This document shows positions 6,121 to 13,679 of a stretch of 23,332 nt of DNA, in pieces. The first letter of the stretch is position 1. Each line of letters starts with the position of its first letter. Source of the DNA: Alphaproteobacteria bacterium UBA5343 (GTDB lineage: Bacteria > Pseudomonadota > Alphaproteobacteria > RF32 > UBA5343); contig DHQH01000027.1 in the NCBI GenBank assembly GCA_002410125.1, forward strand, positions 1-23,332. The letters are read 5' to 3'. The notes beneath the pieces are model-generated. The model made no database searches and had not been told where the DNA came from. It worked only from the letters and a program-made list of their open reading frames with translations. The translations under genes were made by a program, and so were the position numbers.

Positions 6121-8025
6121 ATGCAAAGACAATCTTATAACAATATTCCTATTTATACTTCAGAAGAGATAGAAAAAAATGGTTGGGTTGATGGAATTAA
6201 TGCTCCTGATGAATTGATTCTTCTTAATTTTAACGAGGGTAATGTAACCAATCCAGATAGTTTTCAGCCTAAATATCACTTAGAAAGAACAGATAAAGAA
6301 GTAGCTAGCACAGGAGTAAAGTTATATCAGATAGTGTATGATATGGATATAGATGGTTTAGTGGAAAAGGGTAATAAAGGGGGATTTATGTCCCTTGATA
6401 GTTATCTGTCTCATTATGATAACTGTGTGTTATTAGATGATTCTGTTTTAGCAGAGTATGCAAAAATACTAGATAATGCAATAGTTACAGATGAAAGTAT
6501 TGTTCATAAAAATTCAGTGATTGATAAATATGCGATTGTTCAAGATTGTATTGTTAGTAATAGTAGAGTGAGTGGAAAATCTCACAGAAGTCTTGTAGCT
6601 GCCAATAGTTATGTAACTGGATCTGGTAATCTTTATAATAGTATAATTCAAGATTGTAATGTGACATCAGAGATGGTCAATTCTTGTGTGGCTGGTTGGA
6701 ATATTAATACTAGGATATTTAATGGTATTAATTATATAAAAAGAGAAGATGGTAGATATGATACGGAGTTATTAGGTATTAAATTTGCTCCTAAAAACCA
6801 AATTCTAGCATCAAATTTTCTAAATGCAGCAAATGATAAGCCAGAATCAAAAGCTATTGCCATTGCTATGACTGGATATATGGAAAGGCATTGTAGTCCT
6901 GAGGAAGGTATAACTCAAGAAAAATATGAAGAAACATTAGAGACGGTGTTGAAAGAGCTTGCTTCTTTTATAAATGTATATGATTCAGAACCTGTTGATG
7001 TTGATAATATGATGCAGGATTTTTGGGCGTATGGTGATAAATATTATGATTATCTTAAAAAGGAAGGTTTTTTAGAGGGTGACTTTAGAGAAATTATGTT
7101 GGATGGAGTTGATGAAAATACTGTTTTTCCTGATGTGTTTGTTCCATATAAAGCTAATGAAGCATATAAATTAAAAAATAGAAGACCTAAATATATTCTA
7201 AAAAAGTCAGATAAAGAAGATCTTTATGAGGTAATCTATCTAGATAAAAGGGGTAGAATTAATAAAAAGGTTAAAGGTGGTTTTGTGGAGAAAGGTTCTT
7301 ATATCTCTCATATGGATCAAGCAAGAGTGGTTAATGGTGCTATTGTGAGAGGTGAGAGTGAAATCTGGGGTGATAGTGTTGTTGATGGTAAAGATACAGA
7401 ATTGCAAGATTGTTTACTGGTTAATGCTGAGGTTACAGATTCAAAAATTGTGCGTTCTCAATTGGAAGATGCTAGAGTGAGTGATGCTAATATAAATGAG
7501 TCTAAATTAGTTAAAGGTGCTGGAGTTATATATGGCGATTTGGATTATGTGTTGGTAGATGGGCAGCAAGTTGTTTCAACAGGATTAAAAAATGTGATAG
7601 TGAATAATGGTCATGTTATGATTGGCGTTGCTGATGAAGGGGTTTTGACACCTTTAAATAAAGATAATAAGGTAGATCCTATTGTTGGTGCTCTTGATAG
7701 GAAAGTGTTTGTGAATAAAATTGGACAAGACAACACAAAATTAAGCCCTATGAACCTATTTGTATATTGTAATGCAATGTCTCATGAACTCAATAAATGT
7801 GTAGAATTATCAAAAAGTCATGTTAGACAGGCTCAAAATAGTGTCTTAGCAAAACTTGGTATTGAGGGTGGATATAGAAATAATGATTATATAAAAAAAG
7901 CAACTGAGCTTTTATCTGATCGTGAGTTTTGGGATAGAGGTGATGAGTTGCAAGCTGTTATGCAAGAAGATAAATCTTCAGTTTCTACATTAGAAATATT
8001 GAGAAGAAAGAAAAGAGAGCATTAA
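6121..8025 (+). CDS. Uncharacterised protein with two tandem YdcK-like left-handed beta-helix modules
   Basis: A 634-residue protein without signal peptide or membrane segment, so probably cytosolic. It contains an internal duplication. Unit 1 (about 48-200) starts PKYHLERTDKE, then KLYQIVY, then GGFMSLDSYLSHYDNC. Unit 2 (about 355-500) starts PKYILKKSDKE, then DLYEVIY, then GGFVEKGSYISHMDQA. After each GGF block come runs of hexapeptide-like steps, such as SVLAEYAKILDNAIVTDESI and ARVVNGAIVRGESEIWGDSV. These would coil into a left-handed beta-helix. The 'GG(F/W)V....LS..G.C/A' entry plus hexapeptides recalls E. coli YdcK and similar cell-biology orphans. An alpha-helical linker (about 235-330) and a helical, charged C-terminus (about 540-634) follow the two units. 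No acyltransferase catalytic histidine is obvious, so a scaffold or binding role is as likely as an enzyme. The gene has its own terminator and no operon partner. Confidence 0.85.
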   Translation: MQRQSYNNIPIYTSEEIEKNGWVDGINAPDELILLNFNEGNVTNPDSFQPKYHLERTDKEVASTGVKLYQIVYDMDIDGLVEKGNKGGFMSLDSYLSHYDNCVLLDDSVLAEYAKILDNAIVTDESIVHKNSVIDKYAIVQDCIVSNSRVSGKSHRSLVAANSYVTGSGNLYNSIIQDCNVTSEMVNSCVAGWNINTRIFNGINYIKREDGRYDTELLGIKFAPKNQILASNFLNAANDKPESKAIAIAMTGYMERHCSPEEGITQEKYEETLETVLKELASFINVYDSEPVDVDNMMQDFWAYGDKYYDYLKKEGFLEGDFREIMLDGVDENTVFPDVFVPYKANEAYKLKNRRPKYILKKSDKEDLYEVIYLDKRGRINKKVKGGFVEKGSYISHMDQARVVNGAIVRGESEIWGDSVVDGKDTELQDCLLVNAEVTDSKIVRSQLEDARVSDANINESKLVKGAGVIYGDLDYVLVDGQQVVSTGLKNVIVNNGHVMIGVADEGVLTPLNKDNKVDPIVGALDRKVFVNKIGQDNTKLSPMNLFVYCNAMSHELNKCVELSKSHVRQAQNSVLAKLGIEGGYRNNDYIKKATELLSDREFWDRGDELQAVMQEDKSSVSTLEILRRKKREH

Positions 8026-8038
8026 GCTCTCTTTTTTT
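8011..8038 (+). terminator. Rho-independent terminator of the 634-residue protein gene
   Basis: AAAAGAGAGC (8011-8020) pairs with GCTCTCTTTT (8026-8035) around ATTAA, followed by a run of T to 8038. The hairpin overlaps the stop codon (8023-8025). The short U run on the other strand may also help end the convergent lipoprotein transcript. Confidence 0.85.
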
Positions 8039-8046
8039 AATTACCT

Positions 8047-8904
8047 CTATTTTTTCAAAGGGATTGGTTTATATTGTACTTTTGATGGGATAGTTTTTGA
8101 TTTGTCATAAGTATCTTTATGTTCTGTGTTTGGAGTTGGGAGGGATCCTTTTCTTTTATTCCCACCAATAGCATTTGGGCTAACTAAGGTTGGTTTTAAT
8201 GGATAAGCGTCGTTTTTAAGTCTTAGCATCATATAACCAGATCCACCACCATAGGCAGGTCCTGATAGTCCAACAGAGTAGTATCCGCCAATTGTGCCGT
8301 AATCTAAGTCTAAATAGTCAATAGCGAATACTGTTGTAACAGTAGTATTACCAATAGAGGTCATTTTACATTTATATCCAGCATCTTCAATTAGCATATA
8401 ATCGGTGCTTCTGGCAAATAGGATTGATTTTGCCGGAGTACATGCAGGTTTTACACCATTATAAGAAAGGTTATAATCTAATACTAAGTCTAAGATGTTT
8501 GTGCCTTTTCTGAGTCTGATGTCAACAATTTTTACTGAATCGATAAATGCTTGGGCTGGAGTTATGCCAACTGCGGTTGGAAATGATATAAAGTTTTCTA
8601 CACAGGTTCTGGTTGCAGGGTCTGCTCGACATATAAGAGCATTGGTACCATTGTTGTTGTCAAATAATTGGAGCATAGAGTTGTATAAAAACTCGGTTGT
8701 CATATTGGTCCTAGCAGGGGCACATTGTTGAGTCCTACAAACAACAACAGCAGATGGGGTTTGTGGTCTTATATAAGTATCAGCCATGGAGCCTGCGGCA
8801 TTTTTAGCTGTGGTTGCTAAGTCAATAGTCTCTAGTGCACAAGATGATAGAGATATAGTTATTAAGATTGTAAATAAAATTTTTGAGTTAATATGTTTAA
8901 ACAC
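8047..8904 (-). CDS. Uncharacterised lipoprotein
   Basis: A 285-residue protein I do not recognise. The first 21 residues form a lipoprotein signal (basic HINSK, then a hydrophobic core ILFTILITISL) with the lipobox LSSC, so Cys22 would be lipidated. The mature protein has paired cysteines (CRTQQC near 56-61 and CRADPATRTC further on) plus two later ones, suggesting disulphides in the periplasm. It also has a beta-rich middle and a glycine-rich turn (SGPAYGGGSGYMML). The C-terminal 50 residues are polar, proline- and lysine-rich and probably disordered. The start is GTG at 8904; no ATG would keep the lipobox. It converges on the beta-helix gene with a shared terminator zone. No neighbour suggests a function. 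Confidence 0.8.
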   Translation of the reverse strand: MFKHINSKILFTILITISLSSCALETIDLATTAKNAAGSMADTYIRPQTPSAVVVCRTQQCAPARTNMTTEFLYNSMLQLFDNNNGTNALICRADPATRTCVENFISFPTAVGITPAQAFIDSVKIVDIRLRKGTNILDLVLDYNLSYNGVKPACTPAKSILFARSTDYMLIEDAGYKCKMTSIGNTTVTTVFAIDYLDLDYGTIGGYYSVGLSGPAYGGGSGYMMLRLKNDAYPLKPTLVSPNAIGGNKRKGSLPTPNTEHKDTYDKSKTIPSKVQYKPIPLKK

Positions 8905-9042
8905 TTCTAAAATGCCCCAAATGTTACTAGATTTCTTTCTAAAATATATTATGCAAGTAAATAAAATGCTAACTTAAATTTTACTTTATTAAGAGGTTTT
9001 AGGTGTTTTTATTAAAAAAAACGATTTTTTTGTAAAAATTTG

Positions 9043-9070
9043 TTGACTCGTAGGAATTGTAATGTATATT
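9043..9070 (+). promoter_or_regulatory. Strong sigma-70 promoter of the rplU-rpmA operon
   Basis: TTGACT (9043-9048), a 16-bp spacer and TATATT (9065-9070) make the best promoter in the window, preceded by an AT-rich tract that could act as an UP element. It predicts a leader of about 45 nt before rplU. The rest of 8905-9042 is AT-rich and holds nothing I can name. Confidence 0.75.
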
Positions 9071-9120
9071 TCAACAGACTTAATTTATAAATTTATTAAA
9101 ATAAGAAAGTGAATAAAAAG

Positions 9121-9423
9121 ATGTATGCTGTAATTAAAACAGGCGGAAAGCAATATAGAGTAACTAAAGGTGATGTTATCAAGATAGAAAAACTTGAAGG
9201 CGAAGAAGGCTCAAAAGTTAAATTTGATGATGTTTTAGCTCTTGGTGATAAAATTGGTACCCCATTAGTTGATGGTGCTAAGGTTGAAGGTGAAATTATT
9301 GCTCAAGCTAAGGATGAAAAAGTTATAATCTTCAAGAAAAAAAGAAGACATAATTATCGTCGTAAAAAAGGTCACAGACAAAATATTTCGGTTATTAAAA
9401 TTACCGAAGTTGTTGCAAGTTAA
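9121..9423 (+). CDS. rplU: 50S ribosomal protein L21
   Basis: L21 binds 23S rRNA in the large subunit. The 100-residue protein opens with the family signature MYAVIKTGGKQYRV, has the DDVLALGD segment, and ends in the basic KKKRRHNYRRKKGHRQ block that contacts rRNA, followed by ISVIKITEV. I chose the ATG at 9121 because family members begin MYAV. An in-frame GTG at 9109 would add four residues (MNKK), and the AAGAAAG at 9103-9109 serves the ATG better. It is followed by rpmA after 28 bp, the usual L21-L27 pair. Confidence 0.96.
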   Translation: MYAVIKTGGKQYRVTKGDVIKIEKLEGEEGSKVKFDDVLALGDKIGTPLVDGAKVEGEIIAQAKDEKVIIFKKKRRHNYRRKKGHRQNISVIKITEVVAS

Positions 9424-9451
9424 GATTAATTAAGAAAATAGGAGAAGAACT

Positions 9452-9700
9452 ATGGCACATAAGAAAGCTGGTGGTAGTTCCAATAATGGTAGAGATTCTG
9501 AAGGTCGCCGTTTAGGTATCAAAAAATTCGGTGGTGAAGCTGTTTTAGCTGGTAACATCATTGTTAGGCAAAGAGGTACTAAATGGTATCCTGGTGATAA
9601 TGTTGGTTTAGGTAAAGATCATACTATCTTTGCTACAACTGATGGTAAAGTAGAGTTTAAAAAAGGTTATAAAAATAGAGTGTTTGTATCTGTGGCTTAA
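9452..9700 (+). CDS. rpmA: 50S ribosomal protein L27
   Basis: L27 lies at the peptidyl-transferase centre, and its N-terminal tail reaches towards the tRNA ends. The 82-residue protein begins MAHKKAGGSSNNGRDSEGRR, the classical tail without the cleavable extension found in Firmicutes. It keeps GGEAVLAGNIIVRQRGTKWYPGDNVGLGKDHT (in two conserved blocks) and ends with the usual KGYKNRVFVSV strand. A textbook AGGAG site precedes the ATG. It is co-transcribed with rplU. Confidence 0.97.
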   Translation: MAHKKAGGSSNNGRDSEGRRLGIKKFGGEAVLAGNIIVRQRGTKWYPGDNVGLGKDHTIFATTDGKVEFKKGYKNRVFVSVA

Positions 9701-9743
9701 TTGCTGAGATTAACTTTAGTATTTTAACTTTTAATACTGTTAT

Positions 9744-9773
9744 AAAGGGGATGTTATAATTGCATCCCTTTTT
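9744..9773 (+). terminator. Hairpin after rpmA, probable terminator or attenuator
   Basis: AAAGGGGATG (9744-9753) pairs with CATCCCTTT (9763-9771) with one bulged G around a short AT loop, followed by a T run to 9773. It is only 27 bp before obgE, so it may lower rather than block read-through into obgE. A weaker AGTATT/AATACT inverted repeat (9718-9738) lies just upstream. Confidence 0.7.
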
Positions 9774-9800
9774 CATATGTAAGAGATTGGGGCTAATAAT

Positions 9801-10826
9801 ATGAAATTTTTAGATCAGGTTAAGATTTTTATTGCATCTGGAAATGGTGGAAATGGTTGTGTGTCGTTTCGCCGTGAGAAATATATTGAATATGGTGGTC
9901 CTAATGGTGGTGACGGCGGAAGAGGCGGTAATGTTGTTTTGGAAGCGGTGAATAATCTTAATACTTTGATTGATTTTAGATATTCTCAACATTTTAGAGC
10001 TCAACATGGGACTGGTGGTAAGGGTTCTGATATGACTGGCTCAAAAGGTGAGGATCTGTTTATTAAAGTTCCTGTTGGAACTGAGGTTTTAGCAGAAGAC
10101 AAAGAAACTGTTATTGTTGATATGATCGAAGAAGGGCAAAAATTTGTTATTGCTAACGGTGGCGATGGTGGTCGTGGTAATACAAGATTTAAAACTGCGA
10201 CAAATCAAGCCCCTAGAAAAGCAGAAACTGGTTGGCCTGGCGAAGAAATATGGGTGTGGTTGAGATTAAAACTTATTGCAGATATTGGTTTGGTTGGTAA
10301 GCCAAATGCTGGTAAATCTACATTTTTATCAGTAGTAACTCAAGCAAGACCAAAAATTGCTAATTATCCATTTACTACAATACATCCAAATCTTGGGGTT
10401 GCTCAACTTGCAGGGCAGGAGTTTATATTAGCTGATATTCCTGGTTTAATTGAAGGTGCACACGCGGGTGTGGGGCTTGGCGATCAATTTTTGAGACATG
10501 TTGAGAGATGTAAGGCTTTGCTTCATTTGATTGATGGAACTGAAGAAGATGTGGTTGAAACTTATAAGATAATTCGTCATGAGTTAGAAAATTATGGTCA
10601 TGACATTATTAATAAAGAAGAAATTATCGCTATTAATAAGTTAGACTCAATGGATGATGAAGATGTAAAAAATAAAAAGAAAATTCTAGAGAAATATACA
10701 GGCAAGAAGGTGCATGTGATTTCAGCAGTTGCAAAACAAAATGTTGATGATTTGCTATATGTATTGGCAGATTTGGTAAAAAAAGATAATATAGTAGAAG
10801 AAGAGGTTGGAGCTTGGCAGCCTTAG
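9801..10826 (+). CDS. obgE: GTPase ObgE/CgtA
   Basis: Obg is an essential GTPase that checks late 50S assembly and links it to nutrient state. The 341-residue protein has the glycine-rich Obg fold at residues 1-158 (GNGGNGCVSFRREKY, GGPNGGDGGRGG, NGGDGGRGN), then the G domain: G1 GKPNAGKST (166-174), G3 DIPGL (212-216), G4 NKLD and G5 SAVA. It lacks the long C-terminal OCT domain of Firmicutes Obg, which is normal for proteobacteria. The start ATG at 9801 opens directly on MKFLDQVKIF, the family N-terminus, with GGGG a few bases upstream. It is downstream of L27 as in most bacteria. In many alphaproteobacteria nadD follows; here rsfS does. Confidence 0.97.
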   Translation: MKFLDQVKIFIASGNGGNGCVSFRREKYIEYGGPNGGDGGRGGNVVLEAVNNLNTLIDFRYSQHFRAQHGTGGKGSDMTGSKGEDLFIKVPVGTEVLAEDKETVIVDMIEEGQKFVIANGGDGGRGNTRFKTATNQAPRKAETGWPGEEIWVWLRLKLIADIGLVGKPNAGKSTFLSVVTQARPKIANYPFTTIHPNLGVAQLAGQEFILADIPGLIEGAHAGVGLGDQFLRHVERCKALLHLIDGTEEDVVETYKIIRHELENYGHDIINKEEIIAINKLDSMDDEDVKNKKKILEKYTGKKVHVISAVAKQNVDDLLYVLADLVKKDNIVEEEVGAWQP

Positions 10827-10872
10827 GCGAAAAGTTCTACTCATTTTTACAAAGAAAGGTAAGAAGTTTAAG

Positions 10873-11241
10873 ATGGTTGAAAAATTAACCGAAGATAAAA
10901 AAATAACTACTGAAGAAATTTTAGAAGTAGTTAAGTTGTCTTTAGAAGAAGACAAAGGTGAGAATATTGTTGTTATAGATTTAGAGGGTAAAACATCAAT
11001 TGCTAATTATATGGTAATAGTTACTGGTAACTCTAATAGGCATGTGGCAACAATGGCAGAGCATGCAGTTACTAATTTGAAGAAAAAGGGTTTGATTTCG
11101 AAGATGGAAGGTCAAGAAAAAGCTGATTGGGTTTTAATTGATGCTTATGATGTAATTGTTCATGTATTTAGAGAAGAAGTTAGGGAATTTTATAACTTAG
11201 AGAAAATGTGGAGTGCTTTTGAGGAAATTAGACAAGGGTAA
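10873..11241 (+). CDS. rsfS: Ribosomal silencing factor RsfS
   Basis: RsfS (formerly YbeB/Iojap) binds L14 and blocks subunit joining when nutrients are scarce. The 122-residue form starting at the ATG at 10873 contains the family core: NIVVIDLEGKTSIANYMVIV, TGNSNRHV, KADWVLIDAYDVIVHVFREE, and the end EFYNLEKMW. An upstream in-frame start at 10807 would overlap obgE and add 22 basic residues with no family match, so I reject it. AAGAAG just before 10873 can serve as the ribosome site. It lies 46 bp after obgE and 6 bp before rlmH, so the three are probably co-transcribed. Confidence 0.93.
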   Translation: MVEKLTEDKKITTEEILEVVKLSLEEDKGENIVVIDLEGKTSIANYMVIVTGNSNRHVATMAEHAVTNLKKKGLISKMEGQEKADWVLIDAYDVIVHVFREEVREFYNLEKMWSAFEEIRQG

Positions 11242-11247
11242 TCTCTC

Positions 11248-11709
11248 ATGAAAGTTAATATTATAGCAATTGGTAAAATTAAAAATAAATCACCAGAGCA
11301 ATCTATAATAGATGAATATATCAAAAGATGTGGTTGGAAGGTTAAAATCACAGAATTAGAAGAAAAAAAGAATCTTCCTGTTGATGAGTTAAAAGCTCAT
11401 GAGGGAAGATTACTTTTATCTAAAGTTTCAAATAATAGCAAAATCATTGTTCTTGATGAGAGAGGGAAGAATCTATCTTCTCCAGAGTTAGCTGATATGT
11501 TTAAGAAATGGCAATTGAGTGGGGCAAGTGAAGTTGCAATCTTAATTGGTGGGGCTAATGGGCATAGTGATGAGGTTAGAGCAAAAGCTGATTTATTATT
11601 GTCATTTGGTAAGTTGACTATGCCCCATAAACTTATTAGGGCTGTTTTGTGTGAACAGGTGTATAGGGTAGAAAGTATCCTTAATAATCACCCCTACCAC
11701 AAAGTGTAA
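11248..11709 (+). CDS. rlmH: 23S rRNA pseudouridine-1915 N3-methyltransferase RlmH
   Basis: RlmH is a SPOUT methyltransferase that acts on pseudouridine 1915 in helix 69 of assembled 70S ribosomes. The 153-residue protein shows the knotted-domain motifs: IIVLDERGKNLSSPELA, the SAM-binding IGGANGHSDEVR, and the C-terminal TMPHKLIRAVLCEQVYR, then NNHPYHK. The length matches the family (about 155). It follows rsfS by 6 bp, the usual order. A module B palindrome begins immediately after its stop codon. Confidence 0.96.
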   Translation: MKVNIIAIGKIKNKSPEQSIIDEYIKRCGWKVKITELEEKKNLPVDELKAHEGRLLLSKVSNNSKIIVLDERGKNLSSPELADMFKKWQLSGASEVAILIGGANGHSDEVRAKADLLLSFGKLTMPHKLIRAVLCEQVYRVESILNNHPYHKV

Positions 11710-11710
11710 T

Positions 11711-11839
11711 CTATTAATTGATTATATGGTCATCTAATACAGAATTTGCGAGTATTTTACTCAAGTCATTTAGTACTTCTAAAATCAATCGTAAAATCTT
11801 TTAATTCTTATTATCTGACTTATATAATACAATTAATAG
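11711..11839. repeat. Module B palindrome, copy 1 (after rlmH)
   Basis: The outer arms CTATTAATTG (11711-11720) and CAATTAATAG (11830-11839) pair perfectly, and pairing continues imperfectly inward for about 45 bp. The core has the stems ATTTTAC (11754-11760) with GTAAAAT (11791-11797), and TTTAG (11769-11773) with CTAAA (11779-11783). The core matches the copies after envC and after the deacetylase gene. The left arm starts 2 bp after the rlmH stop. Confidence 0.8.
11804..11838. repeat. Module E, copy 2
   Basis: It opens ATTCTTATTATCTGACTTAT and ends CAATTAATA. This matches 5909-5944. In this cluster it doubles as the right arm of the module B palindrome. Confidence 0.7.
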
Positions 11840-11840
11840 T

Positions 11841-11880
11841 CAAATTTAGTAAAGGTGAAGAAAAAATCCTTAAGATTAAA
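11841..11880. repeat. Module D, copy 2
   Basis: It opens CAAATTTAGTAAAGGTGAAG and continues AAAAAATCCTTAAGATT. It is a shorter relative of 5974-6021. Module A follows directly. Confidence 0.6.
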
Positions 11881-12002
11881 TCTTCGTCTTTTGCACGACT
11901 AATCGTAAATTAATTTTTAAATGGGGCGTTCACGTAGGTTTACTACGCGAAACCACATTGAAAAACGAAGTTTACTTCTATTCGCACAAAATCCATTAGA
12001 TT
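11881..12002. repeat. Module A palindromic repeat, copy 2
   Basis: It shares TCTTCGTCTTTTGCACGA, the 21-bp tip (11930-11950) and CGCACAAAATCC with copy 1. The tip stem 11929-11937 pairs with 11943-11951. The outermost tip pair is T-A here and A-T in copy 1, a compensatory change. The middle arms (GTAAATTAATTTTT and its partner before TTTAC) differ from copy 1 in sequence but still pair. Confidence 0.8.
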
Positions 12003-12131
12003 AAAATGTTCTGTTAAGAAACAATTTATAGAATTTTTATCGTGATTAAGCGATATTTCTTATTTAACTTTTGAGAGTTATATACTATAACTAAAAGCAA
12101 TTAATTTTAACACTTAAAGGAAAAATAAATT

Positions 12132-13661
12132 ATGGTTAAAAAACCTGTTTTACTTTGTATTTTAGATGGTTGGGGATATAGAGTTCCGCCAACTGATGAT
12201 AATGCGATTAATGTTGGTAACACTCCTAATTGGGATAGAATCTTAAGAGATAACCCAAATGGAATTATTGAAACATCTGGTTTAGATGTTGGTCTTCCTG
12301 ATGGTCAGATGGGTAATTCTGAAGTTGGACATATGAATATTGGTGCTGGTCGTGTGGTTATGCAAGATCTTCCAAGAATTGATAAAGCCGTTAAAACAGG
12401 TGAAATTAATGGTAATGAAACACTTAAATCTGTGATTGCTAAATTAAAAGAATCTAAAGGTGCTATGCATCTTATGGGGTTAGCATCTCCAGGGGGTGTT
12501 CATTCTCATCAAAAACATATTATAGCTCTTGCAAAAGTTTTAAGTGAAAATCATGTTCCAGTGAAAATCCATTGTTTCTTAGATGGTAGAGATACTCCTC
12601 CAACTTCTGCTAAAGGTTTTGTTACAGAAATAGAAAAAGAAATTGCAGGGTTTGATAATGTAAAAGTTTCTACAGTATCTGGTCGTTTTTATGGGATGGA
12701 TAGAGATAAGAGATGGGATAGGGTTGAACTTGCTTATGATGCTATTTGTGAAGCAAAAGGTGAGAGAGCTACTACATCTGATGAAGCTATTGCAAATTCT
12801 TATGCTAAAAGTGAGAATGATGAATTTGTGAAGCCAACAGTGATTGCTGATTATGATGGAATGCAAGATGGTGATGCTGTATTAATGGCTAACTTTAGAG
12901 CAGATAGAGCAAGAGAAATTACTTATGCTCTTTGTGATAAAGAATTTGATGGTTTTGCAAGAAATAGAGTTGTGAAGTTAGCAGCATCGATTGCTATGAC
13001 AGAATATTCTGTAGATCATAATAGATTTATGGAAGTTTTATTTCCTCCGCAAGTTTTATCGAATATTTTTGGTGAGATTATTGCTAAAAATAATATGAAG
13101 CAACTTAGAATCGCAGAAACTGAGAAATATGCTCATGTTACTTTCTTCTTTAATGGTGGTGAAGAAAAAGAATTTGATGGTGAAGATAGAATCCTAATTC
13201 CAAGTCCCAAAGTGGCTACTTATGATTTACAACCTGAAATGTCGGCTCCTGAAGTTGCTGATAAATTAGTAGAAGCAATTAAAGCTGATAAATATGATGT
13301 GATTGTTTGTAACTTTGCAAATGGTGATATGGTTGGTCATACTGGTATGATGGGGGCAGCTGTTAGAGCTGTTGAAGCAGTTGATGAGTGTCTAGGGAAA
13401 GTAGAGCAAGCCATTAAAGATGTTGATGGTGTTATGTTCTTAACTGCTGATCATGGTAACTGTGAAATGATGGTGAATCCTGAAACGGGTGAGCCATATA
13501 CAGCACATACTGTTGGTAAAGTATATTCAATACTAGTTAATAGTGGGGATGTTAAATCTCTAAAAGATGGTAAGCTTGCTGATATTGCACCAACATTATT
13601 AGAATTATTAAACATAGAGCAACCAGCTGAAATGACTGGTTCTTCTGTGATTGTAAAATAA
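12132..13661 (+). CDS. gpmI: 2,3-bisphosphoglycerate-independent phosphoglycerate mutase
   Basis: GpmI interconverts 3- and 2-phosphoglycerate in glycolysis using two manganese ions and a phosphoserine intermediate, without bisphosphoglycerate. The 509-residue protein shows CILDGWGYR (metal ligand Asp12), GNSEVGHMNIGAGR with the catalytic Ser63, DGRDTPPTSA, FRADRAREIT, the CNFANGDMVGHTG metal site and the FLTADHGNCE metal site. Length is normal for the alkaline-phosphatase-superfamily mutase. The ATG at 12132 has AAAGGA 10 bp upstream. envC begins 18 bp after its stop, so the two share a transcript. rlmH-gpmI-envC-ctpA is a familiar alphaproteobacterial order. Confidence 0.97.
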   Translation: MVKKPVLLCILDGWGYRVPPTDDNAINVGNTPNWDRILRDNPNGIIETSGLDVGLPDGQMGNSEVGHMNIGAGRVVMQDLPRIDKAVKTGEINGNETLKSVIAKLKESKGAMHLMGLASPGGVHSHQKHIIALAKVLSENHVPVKIHCFLDGRDTPPTSAKGFVTEIEKEIAGFDNVKVSTVSGRFYGMDRDKRWDRVELAYDAICEAKGERATTSDEAIANSYAKSENDEFVKPTVIADYDGMQDGDAVLMANFRADRAREITYALCDKEFDGFARNRVVKLAASIAMTEYSVDHNRFMEVLFPPQVLSNIFGEIIAKNNMKQLRIAETEKYAHVTFFFNGGEEKEFDGEDRILIPSPKVATYDLQPEMSAPEVADKLVEAIKADKYDVIVCNFANGDMVGHTGMMGAAVRAVEAVDECLGKVEQAIKDVDGVMFLTADHGNCEMMVNPETGEPYTAHTVGKVYSILVNSGDVKSLKDGKLADIAPTLLELLNIEQPAEMTGSSVIVK

Positions 13662-13679
13662 CTAAAATAGGATAGAGTT

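Larger units (their letters stand above)
11710..12131. other. 422-bp gene-free repeat cluster (R2)
   Basis: No gene is supported here. It holds, in order, a module B palindrome with its arms (11711-11839), module E as the right arm of that palindrome (11804-11838), module D (11841-11880), module A (11881-12002), and the gpmI upstream region. In the upstream region an AT-rich stretch with TATACT near 12080-12090 may be the -10 of gpmI; no clear -35 is seen. Confidence 0.8.

Noticed and set aside
9109..9120. GTG start adding MNKK to L21
   Set aside because: L21 proteins begin MYAV, and the AAGAAAG at 9103-9109 fits the ATG at 9121.
10807..10872. Earlier start for rsfS overlapping obgE
   Set aside because: The extra 22 residues have no family similarity, and the core begins after the ATG at 10873.
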